Assembly (NCBI RefSeq): GCF_014699055.1
Contig: NZ_JACXAC010000004.1
Coordinates: 248,001 to 312,000 of the forward strand
Length of the DNA stretch: 64,000 bases
Direction: 5' to 3'
DNA from: Hymenobacter armeniacus
GTDB lineage: Bacteria; Bacteroidota; Bacteroidia; Cytophagales; Hymenobacteraceae
Shown here: piece after piece, positions 19,445 through 29,990 of the stretch
Position numbering within the stretch: position 1 is the stretch's first letter
Layout: every line of letters begins with the position of its first letter
Position numbers and translations under genes: made by a program
Notes under the pieces: generated by a model
Database searches by the model: none
Seen by the model: the letters and a program-made list of their open reading frames with translations, nothing else
Told to the model about the DNA's origin: nothing

Positions 19445-21670
19445 ATGAAATGGATTTTTACGGTGTTGGCGGTGTGGGCGCTGAGCGGGGCGGCGCACGC
19501 CCAGCGGCGCTACTGGGACGCCGACGCCGACTCGCTGGCCCGCTTGCTGCCGCAGCAGCCGTCCGATTCGGCCCGGCTGCGCACGCTGGTGCACCTGCTG
19601 GACCTGCGCCCCACCAACACTGCCGCGCTGCCCCTGCTCGACCAGTTGCTGACCCTGAACCAGCGCCTCCAAACCCTCGACGACGAGCCCTACCGCCGCC
19701 TGCGCGCGGGGCTGGCCCTGTGGCAGCGCACTCCCAACGCGGCCGCCCTGGACGCCATGAAAGCCGCCGTGGCCGAGTTTGACCGCGCGGGCCGCCCCAT
19801 TCCGTGGCTGCTGATGAACCTGGTGGGCCTCTACAACCAGCTGAACCAGATGAAGGAGCGCAAGCAGTACTACGACGAAAAGCTGGCCTATTACCGGGTG
19901 CGCGGCATTACCGAGAACGTGGCCGCCTGCTACGTGTCGCAAGGCGCGTACTATCGGCGCCTGGGCGATTACAACCGTTCCATCAATAACACCCTACGCG
20001 CGGCCGACGTGGCCCTGCGCTTCAGCCGCAAGCTCTACATCAACGAAATCATCGTGACGGGCGGCATCTACGCCGACTGGGGCAACCACGCCAAGGCCGT
20101 GCAGTACCTGAGCCAGGCCCAGGCGCTGCCCGAGTTCCGACGGGTGCAGGGCACCAACCGCGTGTTCACGTTTCTGGCGCTTTCGAAGCTGTTTGTGCAG
20201 TTGCGCAAATACCCCGACGCGCTGCATTCGGCCGATTCGGCCCTGGCTGCCCGCGTCGACGAACCCTACGAGCGGCAATTGGACCGGGCCTTTGCGCTGG
20301 TGCAAAAAGCGGCCGTGCTGCTTCAAATGCGCCTGCCAGCCCAGGCCCAGCCGCTGCTGCGCCGCGCCCAGCAGCTCGACGACTCCCTGGACCTGCCCAC
20401 CTCCAGCGGGCCGGGCGAGTTTGAGCTGGACGCCACATGGGCCCGCTACTACGCCACCCAAGGCAACCACCGCCAGGCCGAGCACTACTGGCTGCGCGCC
20501 TACCAAAAAGCCACCGCTGCCCGGCTCGACAAGCTGCGCCCGCGCTACCTGCAAGAGCTGGCCGCCTTTTATGACGCCCGCGGCCAGCTGGTGGAAGCCC
20601 AGCGCTACTCGCGCGCCTACATCGCCCTCGCCGATACCCTGAGCGCGGCGCAGGCCGCCTTTCACGTGGCCCAGTACGAAAACGAGCGCATGGAACAGGC
20701 CAAAAACGCGCAAATCAACGAGCTGCGGCAGGCCCAGGCCGTGCAGGCCGAGCGGCTGCGCCTCGGCAACTGGCTGCTGCTGGGGGCGCTGGTGGCGGTG
20801 CTGGTGGTATCGGGGCTGAGCGCCTTCATCTACCGGCAGCTGCGCGTGAACCGCCGCACGCTGCACCAGCTCCGCCAAACGCAGTCGCAGCTGGTGCAGG
20901 CCGAGAAGATGGCGTTTCTGGGCGAGCTTACGGCCGGCATCGCCCACGAGCTGCAGAATCCGCTCAATTTTATGAAAAACTTCGCCGAAGTCAGCACCGA
21001 CCTCGTCGAGGACATGAACGGCCGCGGCCCGGTCCGGTCGGCGGGCCTGGAGCAGGAAATCCTGACCGGCCTGAAGCAGAACCTGCAGCAAATCAGCCAG
21101 CACGGCCAGCGGGCGTCGTCCATCATCAAAGACATGCTGGCGCACTCGCGCTCCGGCACGGGCCCGCGCGAGCTCAGCGACCTCAACGCCCTGGCCGACG
21201 AGTCGCTGACGCTGGCCTACGAAGGGCTGTGCGCCCAGGACAAAACCTTCCGGGCCACGCTGGGCAAAGACTTTGACTCCCGGCTAACCCCGGTGCCCGT
21301 GGTGGCGCAGGACCTGGGCCGGGTGCTGCTCAACCTGTGCACCAACGCCCTGCACGCCGTGCGCCAGCGCCAGCGCGAAGCCCTGGTGGCGGGCGTCGGC
21401 GCGGCCTACGAGCCCACCGTGACCGTGAGCACCCACCGCCCCGGCGGCCGGGCGGTCGAAATCCGGGTGAAAGACAACGGCACGGGCATGCCCGAAAGCG
21501 TGCAGGCGAAAATCTTTCAGCCCTTCTTCACCACCAAGCCCGAGGGCGAGGGCACGGGCCTGGGCCTGAGCCTGAGCCACGACATCGTGACCAAAGGCCA
21601 CGGCGGCACCCTCACCGTGGAAAGCCGGCCCGGCGAGGGCACCGAGTTTGTGGTGCGCCTGCCGGCGTAG
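19445..21670 (+). CDS. TPR-sensor histidine kinase (array member 1)
   Basis: This 741-residue membrane kinase has a signal peptide (MKWIFTVLAVWALSGAAHAQ). A periplasmic TPR-like helical region lies at about 30-425, one membrane helix at 441-463 (LLLGALVAVLVVSGLSAFIY), then a short coiled coil. The dimerisation domain has His501 in AGIAHELQNPLNF. The ATPase has [22 protein letters not shown] and [15 protein letters not shown]. No receiver is fused. The core is most like array member 6 (shared [18 protein letters not shown]). It is the first of six kinases in the same direction, followed by two receiver genes. Confidence 0.93.
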   Translation: MKWIFTVLAVWALSGAAHAQRRYWDADADSLARLLPQQPSDSARLRTLVHLLDLRPTNTAALPLLDQLLTLNQRLQTLDDEPYRRLRAGLALWQRTPNAAALDAMKAAVAEFDRAGRPIPWLLMNLVGLYNQLNQMKERKQYYDEKLAYYRVRGITENVAACYVSQGAYYRRLGDYNRSINNTLRAADVALRFSRKLYINEIIVTGGIYADWGNHAKAVQYLSQAQALPEFRRVQGTNRVFTFLALSKLFVQLRKYPDALHSADSALAARVDEPYERQLDRAFALVQKAAVLLQMRLPAQAQPLLRRAQQLDDSLDLPTSSGPGEFELDATWARYYATQGNHRQAEHYWLRAYQKATAARLDKLRPRYLQELAAFYDARGQLVEAQRYSRAYIALADTLSAAQAAFHVAQYENERMEQAKNAQINELRQAQAVQAERLRLGNWLLLGALVAVLVVSGLSAFIYRQLRVNRRTLHQLRQTQSQLVQAEKMAFLGELTAGIAHELQNPLNFMKNFAEVSTDLVEDMNGRGPVRSAGLEQEILTGLKQNLQQISQHGQRASSIIKDMLAHSRSGTGPRELSDLNALADESLTLAYEGLCAQDKTFRATLGKDFDSRLTPVPVVAQDLGRVLLNLCTNALHAVRQRQREALVAGVGAAYEPTVTVSTHRPGGRAVEIRVKDNGTGMPESVQAKIFQPFFTTKPEGEGTGLGLSLSHDIVTKGHGGTLTVESRPGEGTEFVVRLPA

Positions 21671-21772
21671 GGGCTCGCGGGCGCGGCGCCGGCAATGGTT
21701 CGGCGGCTGCTGATTAACATTGCCGCGCACTTCGTCGGGGCCGGGTCCCGACTGCGCGCTGCATCGACTTTC

Positions 21773-23155
21773 ATGGCAAACTATTCAAGCTTTGGCGACA
21801 TTCTAATCATAGCCCCGCTGGCGTATGGCGTGGTGGGGGCACTGCGCAAGTTCCTGGACTTGCCTCGGCGCTTGCCGCGCGGTAACAAAGCCCTGAACTG
21901 GATTTGGGTGCCCGGCGTGCTGCTGTACCTCGGTGCCCGCGCGCTCGACGTGCGCAGTACCAACCTCGACGACGCTTATTTGCTGCTGGTGCTGAGCGTG
22001 GTGGTGGCCGTGGTGGTGGCCGTGCGCGACTACCGGCCGGCCCGCTCGCTGCTGCTGGCCGTGAGCCCGTTTTTGCTCTACAAGCTGGTCGAATTTGTGG
22101 TGGAATCGCCCACGGGCAAGGTGCCCAAGCAGTACGACGCCGCCCTCGATACGACGCAAGGGTTTGCCATTATCTGGCTCATTACCTTTATTTTCATCGC
22201 GCGCAGCCAGAAAAAGCAGCTGGAAAAAGAGCGGCTGCTGCGCGAAGAGGAAGACAAGGCCAAGCGCCTCATCGAGGCGCAGAACGCCGAGCTGGAACGC
22301 CTGGTGAACGAGCGCACCGCTGCCCTTACCCACCAGGCCGAGGAGCTGCGCACGGCCCTCACCGAGCTCAAAACCACGCAGGCCCAGCTCATTCAGAGCG
22401 AAAAGATGGCCAGCCTGGGCGAGCTCACGGCCGGCATTGCCCACGAGATTCAGAACCCCTTGAACTTCGTCAACAACTTCGCTGAAGTCTCGGCCGAGCT
22501 GGTGACCGAGCTGGAAGAGGAGCGCGAAAAGCCCGACCGCGACCTGGAGCTGGAAGCCGACCTGCTGGCCGACCTCAAGCAAAACCTGCAGAAAATCCAC
22601 CAGCACGGCGGGCGCGCGGCCAGCATTGTGCGGGGCATGCTGGAGCACTCGCGGGCCAGCTCCGGCGAGCGGGTGCCCACCGACCTCAACCAGCTGGCCG
22701 ACGAGTACCTGCGCCTGGCCTACCACGGCCTGCGCGCCAAAGACAAGAGCTTCAACGCCACGCTCAAGCCCGACTTCGACCCCAACCTGCCGCCCGTCGA
22801 AGTCATTTCGCAGGACCTGGGCCGGGTGCTGCTCAACCTGCTCACCAACGCCTTCTACGCCGTGAAGCAGCGCCAGCAGCGCGGCGAGACCGGCTACGCG
22901 CCCACCGTGAGCGTGAGCACCCGCCGCGTGGGCGACCAAGTGGAGCTGCGCGTGAAAGACAATGGCACGGGCATGCCCGAAAGCGTGCAGGCGAAAATCT
23001 TCCAGCCTTTTTTCACCACCAAGCCCACGGGCGAAGGCACGGGCCTGGGCCTTTCGCTGAGCTACGACATTGTGACCCAGGGCCACGGCGGCACGCTGGC
23101 CGTGGAAAGCCGCGAGGGCGAGGGGACCGAATTTGTGATTAGCTTGCCGGCCTAA
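21773..23155 (+). CDS. Multi-pass histidine kinase without periplasmic sensor (array member 2)
   Basis: The 460-residue protein lacks a large extracellular domain. Its first 150 residues are about five membrane helices, for example [35 protein letters not shown] and [15 protein letters not shown] charged coiled coil (145-210) leads to the kinase core with His224 in [17 protein letters not shown]. The ATPase boxes are [22 protein letters not shown] and [15 protein letters not shown]. The signal is probably sensed in the membrane or cytosol. The start MANYSSFGD at 21773 gives a clean first helix; 26 in-frame codons upstream are unlike protein. Confidence 0.92.
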   Translation: MANYSSFGDILIIAPLAYGVVGALRKFLDLPRRLPRGNKALNWIWVPGVLLYLGARALDVRSTNLDDAYLLLVLSVVVAVVVAVRDYRPARSLLLAVSPFLLYKLVEFVVESPTGKVPKQYDAALDTTQGFAIIWLITFIFIARSQKKQLEKERLLREEEDKAKRLIEAQNAELERLVNERTAALTHQAEELRTALTELKTTQAQLIQSEKMASLGELTAGIAHEIQNPLNFVNNFAEVSAELVTELEEEREKPDRDLELEADLLADLKQNLQKIHQHGGRAASIVRGMLEHSRASSGERVPTDLNQLADEYLRLAYHGLRAKDKSFNATLKPDFDPNLPPVEVISQDLGRVLLNLLTNAFYAVKQRQQRGETGYAPTVSVSTRRVGDQVELRVKDNGTGMPESVQAKIFQPFFTTKPTGEGTGLGLSLSYDIVTQGHGGTLAVESREGEGTEFVISLPA

Positions 23156-23224
23156 AAGTCAATTTTAACCGGAATTAATTCCAACCGCGAACGGTGAACA
23201 GCGGCATGGTGCCGGCGTTTGCCT

Positions 23225-25384
23225 ATGCGTCTAGTTCTACTGCTCGCGGCCCTGGGGCTGCTTTTTGGGGTTGCCACCGCCGCGCCGCTGCCGGCCGATA
23301 CGGCGGTGCTGCGCATCAACCGCCTGCCCGCTGCCGGCCTGCTGCTGGCCCACGGCTGGCGCTACCACCCCGGCGACGACCCGGCCTGGCCCCGCCCCGA
23401 CTTCGACGACAGCGCCTGGGACACGCTCAATCCCACCCGGCCCCGGCGCGAACTGCCGCCGGCCTTGGGTACGGGCATCAGTTGGCTGCGCCTGCGCTTC
23501 CGGCTCGGCGACAGTCTGCACCAGCGCGAACTGGCGGGGCGAGCAATTCTATTGGGGGCTTGCGAGGTATATCTCAACGGAAAACGACTTACGCGCCAAG
23601 GCAGGATAGGTGCCACCGCTGCTCAACTCCTTCCCCAATCTTTGTTGCCCCAGCCAGTAGAAATTCGTGCCAATGGACCTTCCGAGCAGGTACTGGCCAT
23701 CCGCTACGCGCCTTGGCATCCGTGGCTGCTAGGCGTGGACTATAAGCCGCAGTTATCCTTCCGGCTGTACTCGCCCGCGCGGTTTTGGCAAACCCAAGTG
23801 GTCGGAGGCGGTTCGGCCCCGGTGTATTTGCTGCTCTTCGGCATTGCCGGCCTGCTTACGCTGCTGCACGTAGCCTTTTTTCGCTATAATCCGGCCCAAC
23901 GGGCTAATCTCTACTTTGCGCGCTTCGCCCTAACCCTGGCCCTTTGTGGGTTGTGTTATTACTGCGGCGCGACGTTGCCCTTCGCCACGCAATTGCCCAA
24001 CATCACGCTGCTGGTGTTGAGCAGCCTACTGGCAAGCATGAGCGGCCTCTGGAACATCCGCGCCTTATACGCCTTGTTTGATTCCCGTCCTGGCCGGGTA
24101 TACACGGGCCTGTGGGCCTGCTACGGGCTGGTGGGGGTGGAAGTCGTCGTTGCCTACTACCATCCGGCGACCTTTCCGGTACTAGGGATGCTTTTTGTCG
24201 TTATCACGGCCGAGCAGCTCCGGTTGACGACGCGGGCAATCCGACAGGGCCGCCGGGGCGGGCTCATCATCGGGGCCGGGTTTGCTGGCAGTTTGTTGAT
24301 TTGGCTGGTTGCGGTCGGATTCCTGCTACGAGCCATCCTGCCCTTATTGGTAATCAACGGCCTCATATTGGTGGGCTTGCTGTTACCCGCCTTGGCCATC
24401 TCGCTATTTCTGGCCCGCGAATTTGCCCTTGATGCCGAGTTGCTGCAAGTCAAACTAAGCGAAGTCGAGCAGCTTTCGGCCCAAACGCTGGCCCAGGAGC
24501 AGGAAAAGCAAGCCCTGCTGGCCCAGCAGAATGAAACCTTGGAAACCCAGGTGACCCAGCGCACGGGCGAGCTGCAACGCTCCCTCACCGAGCTGCGGGC
24601 CACGCAGGCGCAGCTGATTCAGAAGGAAAAGATGGCCAGCCTGGGCGAACTGACGGCCGGCATTGCTCACGAGATTCAAAACCCGCTCAACTTCGTCAAC
24701 AACTTCTCGGAAGTGAGCACCGAACTGCTGGAGGAGCTGGAAGAAGAGCAGGCCAAACTCATTCGCGACGCCGAATTGGAAGCCGAGTTGGTGGGCGACC
24801 TGCGGCAGAACCTGGGCAAAATCAGCCACCACGGCCGGCGGGCGGCGGCCATCGTGAAGGGCATGCTGGAACACTCGCGCACGAGCACCGGCGAGCGCGC
24901 CCCCACGGACCTGAACCAATTGGCCGACGAGTACCTGCGCCTGGCCTACCAGGGCCTGCGCGCCAAGGACAAGTCCTTCAATGCCGCGCTGGAAACCGAT
25001 TTCGCGCCGGGTCTGCCGCTGGTCGAGGCGGTAGGGGCCGATGTGGGGCGGGTGCTGCTGAATCTATTCGGCAACGCCTTCTACGCCGTGCAAAAGCGCC
25101 AGCAAACCGGCGAGGCGGGCTACGCGCCCACGGTCAGTGTGGCCACTGCGCGCGTGAACGGCCATGTCGAAATCCGGGTGACGGACAACGGCACGGGCAT
25201 GCCGACCGCGGTGCAGGCCAAGATATTCCAGCCCTTTTTCACCACCAAGCCCACGGGCGAGGGCACGGGCCTGGGTCTTTCGCTCTCTCACGACATCATT
25301 GCCCAGGGCCACGGTGGTACGCTCGCCGTGGAAAGCCAGCCCGGAGCGGGCAGCACGTTCATCATCTCTCTGCCCACTAGTTAA
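23225..25384 (+). CDS. Jelly-roll/7TM histidine kinase (array member 3)
   Basis: The 719-residue kinase has a signal peptide and a periplasmic beta-sandwich of about 150 residues (HGWRYHPGDDPAWPRPDFDD, then YLNGKRL), of the galactose-binding/7TMR-DISM extracellular type. About seven membrane helices lie at 197-400. A coiled coil leads to His482 ([17 protein letters not shown]) and the ATPase ([37 protein letters not shown]). The architecture equals that of array member 5. The stretch coding for the sensor, about 23530-24450, is visibly less GC-rich than its flanks, while the kinase core matches its neighbours closely. ATG 23225 is chosen over a TTG two codons earlier. Confidence 0.92.
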   Translation: MRLVLLLAALGLLFGVATAAPLPADTAVLRINRLPAAGLLLAHGWRYHPGDDPAWPRPDFDDSAWDTLNPTRPRRELPPALGTGISWLRLRFRLGDSLHQRELAGRAILLGACEVYLNGKRLTRQGRIGATAAQLLPQSLLPQPVEIRANGPSEQVLAIRYAPWHPWLLGVDYKPQLSFRLYSPARFWQTQVVGGGSAPVYLLLFGIAGLLTLLHVAFFRYNPAQRANLYFARFALTLALCGLCYYCGATLPFATQLPNITLLVLSSLLASMSGLWNIRALYALFDSRPGRVYTGLWACYGLVGVEVVVAYYHPATFPVLGMLFVVITAEQLRLTTRAIRQGRRGGLIIGAGFAGSLLIWLVAVGFLLRAILPLLVINGLILVGLLLPALAISLFLAREFALDAELLQVKLSEVEQLSAQTLAQEQEKQALLAQQNETLETQVTQRTGELQRSLTELRATQAQLIQKEKMASLGELTAGIAHEIQNPLNFVNNFSEVSTELLEELEEEQAKLIRDAELEAELVGDLRQNLGKISHHGRRAAAIVKGMLEHSRTSTGERAPTDLNQLADEYLRLAYQGLRAKDKSFNAALETDFAPGLPLVEAVGADVGRVLLNLFGNAFYAVQKRQQTGEAGYAPTVSVATARVNGHVEIRVTDNGTGMPTAVQAKIFQPFFTTKPTGEGTGLGLSLSHDIIAQGHGGTLAVESQPGAGSTFIISLPTS

Positions 25385-25397
25385 TCCCTCAGTGCTT

Positions 25398-27767
25398 ATG
25401 CTGACGTTTATATTGCTAAAACGGTCTGGTTTGCTGGTGGTCTTGCTGGCCTTGCTGTTTCTGCGAGTGGGCCCAGTGCGGGCCCAAACTACGCCCAGCC
25501 GCCGCTACTGGGAAGCCAACCCCGACTCGCTGCGCCAGGTGCTTAATAACCAGCACGCCGACACCGCCCGCTTGCGCACCCTGCTGCACTTGACCGACTT
25601 AGGGGGCATTGGCTTTTATTCGGCGGCCGACCAGGAAGCCAGCTTTCGGGAGTTGGTGCAGCTTACGCGCCGGTTACGGCGCCCCGAGGCCGGCGCTTTT
25701 CGGTTGTGGTACGCCGCGTCGCAGCTCGACAAAACCGGCAAAGAGCCGGCCCGCGCCCTCGACAGCACGCGGGCGGCCGTGGAGGCGTTCGACCGCGTGG
25801 GGTGGCCGGCATTGCCATTGCCGAGCGTCATCCGGCTGCTTAGACAACAAAAAGGTCCGGCTGCCCAGCTGGCCTATCTGCGAGCCAAACTGGCCCAGTA
25901 CCAGGCGCGCGGGGCGCAGGTGAACATCGCCCAGTGCCACTTTGCGATGGGTGCGCCTTGCGTGATTCAGGGCGACTACAACCAGGGCATCAGTCACTAC
26001 CTGCGCTCGGCCGATTTGGCCCGCGCTTACAACCGCTATTCGCAGGAGAACCAGCTGAAAGTAGTCGGGTATACCTACGCCGACTGGGGCAACCCCACCA
26101 AGGCCCTGTATTACCTGCGCCAGTCGTTGGCCGTGCACGCTGCACTGCCCCGGCGCAATGGCTACGACTGGTACGCCTACACCTACCGGGGCATGACGTT
26201 GGCCTACCGCCAGCTGCACAACTACCCTGCTGCTTTGCGCTACGCCACGCTGGCCCTGGCCGGCATCCCTACTGATACCACCCGCCGCTACGCCGCCGAT
26301 GTGCCGAGAGTGCAAGCCTATGGCCTGACGCTGAAAAGCGCCGTGCTGCTCGACATGGGCCGCGAGGCCGAAGCAGACCCCCCGCTGGTGCGGGCGCGGC
26401 AGCTGGCCGACTCGCTCGGACTTAAACTCCATAACCAAGGGGGCGGGTACCTTGACTTGGAGGCGACTTGGGCCCGCTACTACGCCGCCCGCCACGAACC
26501 AGCCCGCGCCGAACAGGCCTGGCTTATAGCCTTGCAGCAGGCCCGCCAAATCAAGTCCGTGCCGTTGCGTCTGGCCTACCTGCGCGCGCTGGCCAACTTC
26601 TATGCCCAGCAGGGGCAAACGGAGCTGGCCGGCCGCTACGCTCGCGCCGGACTAGTGCTGGCCGATTCGCTCCGGGCCGTGCAGGGCGCGTTTCAGGTGG
26701 CCGGCTATGAGGCCGAGCGCGCCGAGCAGGCCCAGCAGGCCCGCATCCAGGGCCTGCGCCTGGCCCAGGTGCAGGCGGCCGCCCGCGCCCGGCGCCAGCG
26801 CCTGCTGCTGTTTTCCACGCTGGCCGTGCTGGCCCTGCTGGCCGGGCTGGGCTTTGTGCTCTGGCGCGGCAACCGCCGCCAGCGGCAAGCCAACACCGCC
26901 CTCAACCGCCTCAACGAAGCCGTGACGCAGCAGAAGCAGGAGCTGCAAACCCAGCGCGACCAGCTCAATACTTCCCTCACCGAGCTGCGGGCCACGCAGG
27001 CCCAACTGATTCAGCGGGAGAAAATGGCCAGCCTGGGCGAGCTCACGGCCGGCATCGCCCACGAGATTCAGAACCCGCTCAACTTCGTCAACAACTTCGC
27101 CGAAGTGAGCACCGAGCTGATGGCGGAATTGCGGGAAGCGCAGGCCGCCGGCGACGCGGAAGAAGTGACGGCGTTGGCCGGGGATGTGACGCAAAACTTA
27201 GGCAAAATCACCGAGCACGGGCGGCGGGCGGCGGCCATCGTGCGCGGCATGCTCGAACACAGCCGCACGAGCACCGGCGAGCGGGCGCCCACGGACCTGA
27301 ACCAGTTGTGTGACGAGTACCTGCGCCTGGCCTACCAGGGCCTGCGCGCCAAAGACAAAAGCTTCAACGCCGCCCTGGAAACGGAATTCGCCGCCGACCT
27401 GCCGTTGGTGTCGGCAGTGGGGCCCGACGTGGGCCGGGTGCTGCTCAACCTGTTCAGCAACGCGTTTTACGCCGTGCACAAGCGGCAGCAGACCGGGGAG
27501 GCCAGCTACCAGCCCATTGTGGGGGTGAGCACGCACGTGGCCAACAACCATGTGCACCTGCAGGTGCGCGACAATGGCGGCGGGATATCCCCAGAAATCC
27601 AGCAAAAAATCTTCCAGCCCTTTTTCACCACCAAGCCTACGGGCGAAGGCACGGGCCTGGGCTTGTCGCTCAGCCACGACATCATCGCCCAGGGCCACGG
27701 CGGCAGCCTGGCCGTGGAAAGCCGCGAGGGCGAGGGCACCGAATTTACCATCACGCTCCCCCGCTAG
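25398..27767 (+). CDS. TPR-sensor histidine kinase (array member 4)
   Basis: The 789-residue kinase has a signal peptide (LLVVLLALLFLRVGPVRAQ) and a periplasmic helical-repeat region to about 465. That region begins RRYWEANPDSLRQVL, clearly homologous to the RRYWDADADSLARLL of array member 1. One membrane helix lies at 470-492, then a coiled coil and His555 in [17 protein letters not shown]. The ATPase boxes are NLFSNAFYAV, VRDNGGGISPEI and [16 protein letters not shown] short insert after the His helix ([15 protein letters not shown]) is shared only with member 5. The start MLTFILLKRSG at 25398 lies 13 bases behind member 3. Confidence 0.92.
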   Translation: MLTFILLKRSGLLVVLLALLFLRVGPVRAQTTPSRRYWEANPDSLRQVLNNQHADTARLRTLLHLTDLGGIGFYSAADQEASFRELVQLTRRLRRPEAGAFRLWYAASQLDKTGKEPARALDSTRAAVEAFDRVGWPALPLPSVIRLLRQQKGPAAQLAYLRAKLAQYQARGAQVNIAQCHFAMGAPCVIQGDYNQGISHYLRSADLARAYNRYSQENQLKVVGYTYADWGNPTKALYYLRQSLAVHAALPRRNGYDWYAYTYRGMTLAYRQLHNYPAALRYATLALAGIPTDTTRRYAADVPRVQAYGLTLKSAVLLDMGREAEADPPLVRARQLADSLGLKLHNQGGGYLDLEATWARYYAARHEPARAEQAWLIALQQARQIKSVPLRLAYLRALANFYAQQGQTELAGRYARAGLVLADSLRAVQGAFQVAGYEAERAEQAQQARIQGLRLAQVQAAARARRQRLLLFSTLAVLALLAGLGFVLWRGNRRQRQANTALNRLNEAVTQQKQELQTQRDQLNTSLTELRATQAQLIQREKMASLGELTAGIAHEIQNPLNFVNNFAEVSTELMAELREAQAAGDAEEVTALAGDVTQNLGKITEHGRRAAAIVRGMLEHSRTSTGERAPTDLNQLCDEYLRLAYQGLRAKDKSFNAALETEFAADLPLVSAVGPDVGRVLLNLFSNAFYAVHKRQQTGEASYQPIVGVSTHVANNHVHLQVRDNGGGISPEIQQKIFQPFFTTKPTGEGTGLGLSLSHDIIAQGHGGSLAVESREGEGTEFTITLPR

Positions 27768-27784
27768 CTCAACGCCCTTTGCCC

Positions 27785-29935
27785 ATGAAACACGCGCTAC
27801 TTCTGCTGTTGGCCTTGCTGCTGGGAACTCCCGGCCGCGCCCAAGCCCCCGACGCGACCGTGCTGCAAATCAACCGCCTGCCCGCCGACGGCCTGCTGCT
27901 GCAAAAAGGCTGGCGCTACCGCCCCGGCGACGATTCCGCTCGGGCCCGCCCCAACTTCGACGACCGCGCCTGGGACACGCTCGCCCTGCGCCTAACCGGA
28001 CGCGAAATGCCGCGCGCCACCCAAACGGGCGTGTACTGGCTGCGGCTGCGCTTTCACCTCAGTGACTCGCTGCGCTCGCGCACCTTGGCCCTGCAATTCT
28101 GGCGGCGGGGCACGGCCGACGTGTACCTCAACGGCCGCCTGCTCAGCGACAGCACCCACCGGGCGCGGGTGCGCGGCTCGCGCATCGCGCCGGGGGTGCT
28201 GGAAGTGCCCGCCAACGGGCCGGCCGAACAGGTGCTGGCCCTGCGCGTGGCTCCCTGGCACCCCGCGCCGCTGCTGCTGGGCGCCGACCGGCTTACTGCC
28301 CTCCAACTGCGGCTGCGGCCCATGGCGCAGCTGGTGCAGATAGAGCGTGGCTGGGCTGATGAGGTCGCGCTCTGGCGGGTAATGGCGGCGATGTTTCTGC
28401 TGCTGGCCCTGCTGCACTGGGTCTTTTACCGCTACAACCCCACGCAGCGCGCCAACCGCTACTTTGCCCTTTATTCCCTGGCGTATTGCCTGTTTATGGC
28501 CAGCGTGCCGTACGCCATCACGGGGAGCGTCGAATTTCCGTCCTGGGCCTGGAGCGTTGCCATTGCCGTGGTGTCGTACGGACTGCTGACGCTGGGCGGC
28601 TTGTGGGGGGTGCGGGCGCTCTACACCTTATTCGGCTTCGCGCCCGGCCGGGTATACCGGGGACTGGCGCTGAGCGGCGGGTTGCTGCTGCTGGCGCAGT
28701 GGCTCACGCTGCTTTCGCCCTGGTATCTGATTCCCTACCTGGTTTTCGCGGTTTTGGTGCTGGCCGAGTCGTTGCGCCTGACGGGGCGGGCGCTACGTGC
28801 GCGTCGGCGCGGGGCACCCATCATTGCGGCCGGCTTTGGTGGGGGCCTGCTCTTCATCTTGCTTAATTTGACGCTGTTGGTGTTGGGCGTGCCCCTGGAC
28901 GGTATAGGCAGCAACTTATTGTTCGTGCCCGCCATCCTGCTGCCGCCGCTGGGCATCTCTTTTTTCTTGGCCCGCGAGTTTGCCCTCGGGGCCGAGCTGC
29001 TGCTGGTGAAGCTGGGTGAGGTCGAACGCCTCTCGGCCCAAACCCTGGCCCAGGAGCAGGAAAAGCAAGCCCTGCTGGAGGGCCAGAACGAGACGCTGGA
29101 ACACCAAGTAGCCGAGCGCACCGGCGAGCTGCAGCGCTCCCTCACCGACCTGCGGGCTACGCAGGCGCAGCTCATCCAGAAGGAGAAGATGGCCAGCCTG
29201 GGCGAGCTCACAGCCGGCATCGCCCACGAGATTCAGAACCCGCTCAATTTCGTCAACAATTTCTCGGAAGTGAGCGCCGAGCTGATGGCGGAACTGCGGG
29301 AAGCGCAGGCTGCCGGCGACACGGAAGAGGTGAGGGCGTTGGCCGACGACGTGACGCAGAACCTGGGCAAAATCACCGAGCACGGCAAACGGGCGGCGGC
29401 CATCGTGAAGGGCATGCTCGAACACTCGCGCACGAGCACCGGCGAGCGGACGCCCGCCGACCTCAACGCCCTTTGCGACGAGTACCTACGCCTGACCTAC
29501 CAGGGCCTGCGGGCTAAGGACAAAAGTTTCAACGCAGCTTTGGAAACGGATTTCGCGCCGGGCCTGCCGCTGGTCGAAGCGGTGGGGGCGGACGTGGGCC
29601 GGGTGCTGCTCAACCTGCTGGGCAACGCCTTTTACGCCGTGCGCCAGCGCCAGCAGTCGAGCGAAGCCGGCTACCAGCCCACCGTTTTGGTGAGCACCAG
29701 GCAGATTGATGGTCGGGTGGAAATCCGGGTGGCGGACAACGGCACGGGCATCCCGGACGACATCAAAGCGAAAATCTTCCAGCCCTTTTTCACCACCAAG
29801 CCCACGGGCGAGGGCACGGGCCTGGGCTTGTCGCTCAGCCACGACATCATCGCCCAGGGCCACGGCGGCGCGCTCACGGTGGCGTCTCAGGAGGGGAAAT
29901 TCACCGAGTTTCTGATTAGCTTGCCGATTAATTGA
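27785..29935 (+). CDS. Jelly-roll/7TM histidine kinase (array member 5)
   Basis: The 716-residue kinase has the same architecture as member 3: signal peptide, periplasmic jelly-roll ([19 protein letters not shown]), seven membrane helices at about 196-401, coiled coil and kinase core with His481. Its core is a mosaic. The segment after the His helix matches member 4 ([15 protein letters not shown]), whereas [19 protein letters not shown] further on matches member 3 exactly. ATPase boxes are intact ([27 protein letters not shown]). ATG 27785 is chosen over a TTG two codons earlier; it lies 17 bases behind member 4. Confidence 0.92.
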   Translation: MKHALLLLLALLLGTPGRAQAPDATVLQINRLPADGLLLQKGWRYRPGDDSARARPNFDDRAWDTLALRLTGREMPRATQTGVYWLRLRFHLSDSLRSRTLALQFWRRGTADVYLNGRLLSDSTHRARVRGSRIAPGVLEVPANGPAEQVLALRVAPWHPAPLLLGADRLTALQLRLRPMAQLVQIERGWADEVALWRVMAAMFLLLALLHWVFYRYNPTQRANRYFALYSLAYCLFMASVPYAITGSVEFPSWAWSVAIAVVSYGLLTLGGLWGVRALYTLFGFAPGRVYRGLALSGGLLLLAQWLTLLSPWYLIPYLVFAVLVLAESLRLTGRALRARRRGAPIIAAGFGGGLLFILLNLTLLVLGVPLDGIGSNLLFVPAILLPPLGISFFLAREFALGAELLLVKLGEVERLSAQTLAQEQEKQALLEGQNETLEHQVAERTGELQRSLTDLRATQAQLIQKEKMASLGELTAGIAHEIQNPLNFVNNFSEVSAELMAELREAQAAGDTEEVRALADDVTQNLGKITEHGKRAAAIVKGMLEHSRTSTGERTPADLNALCDEYLRLTYQGLRAKDKSFNAALETDFAPGLPLVEAVGADVGRVLLNLLGNAFYAVRQRQQSSEAGYQPTVLVSTRQIDGRVEIRVADNGTGIPDDIKAKIFQPFFTTKPTGEGTGLGLSLSHDIIAQGHGGALTVASQEGKFTEFLISLPIN

Positions 29936-29990
29936 GTAAGCCAGCTAACGGCCAGCTTACGAGTTCGTTTGCTCAGGGGCGCACGAGCGG

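Noticed and set aside
19239..19448. A short ATG frame ending in an ATGA overlap with kinase 1
   Set aside because: The overlap is suggestive, but the translation is Ala/Gly/Arg-rich without any motif and the promoter box lies inside it.
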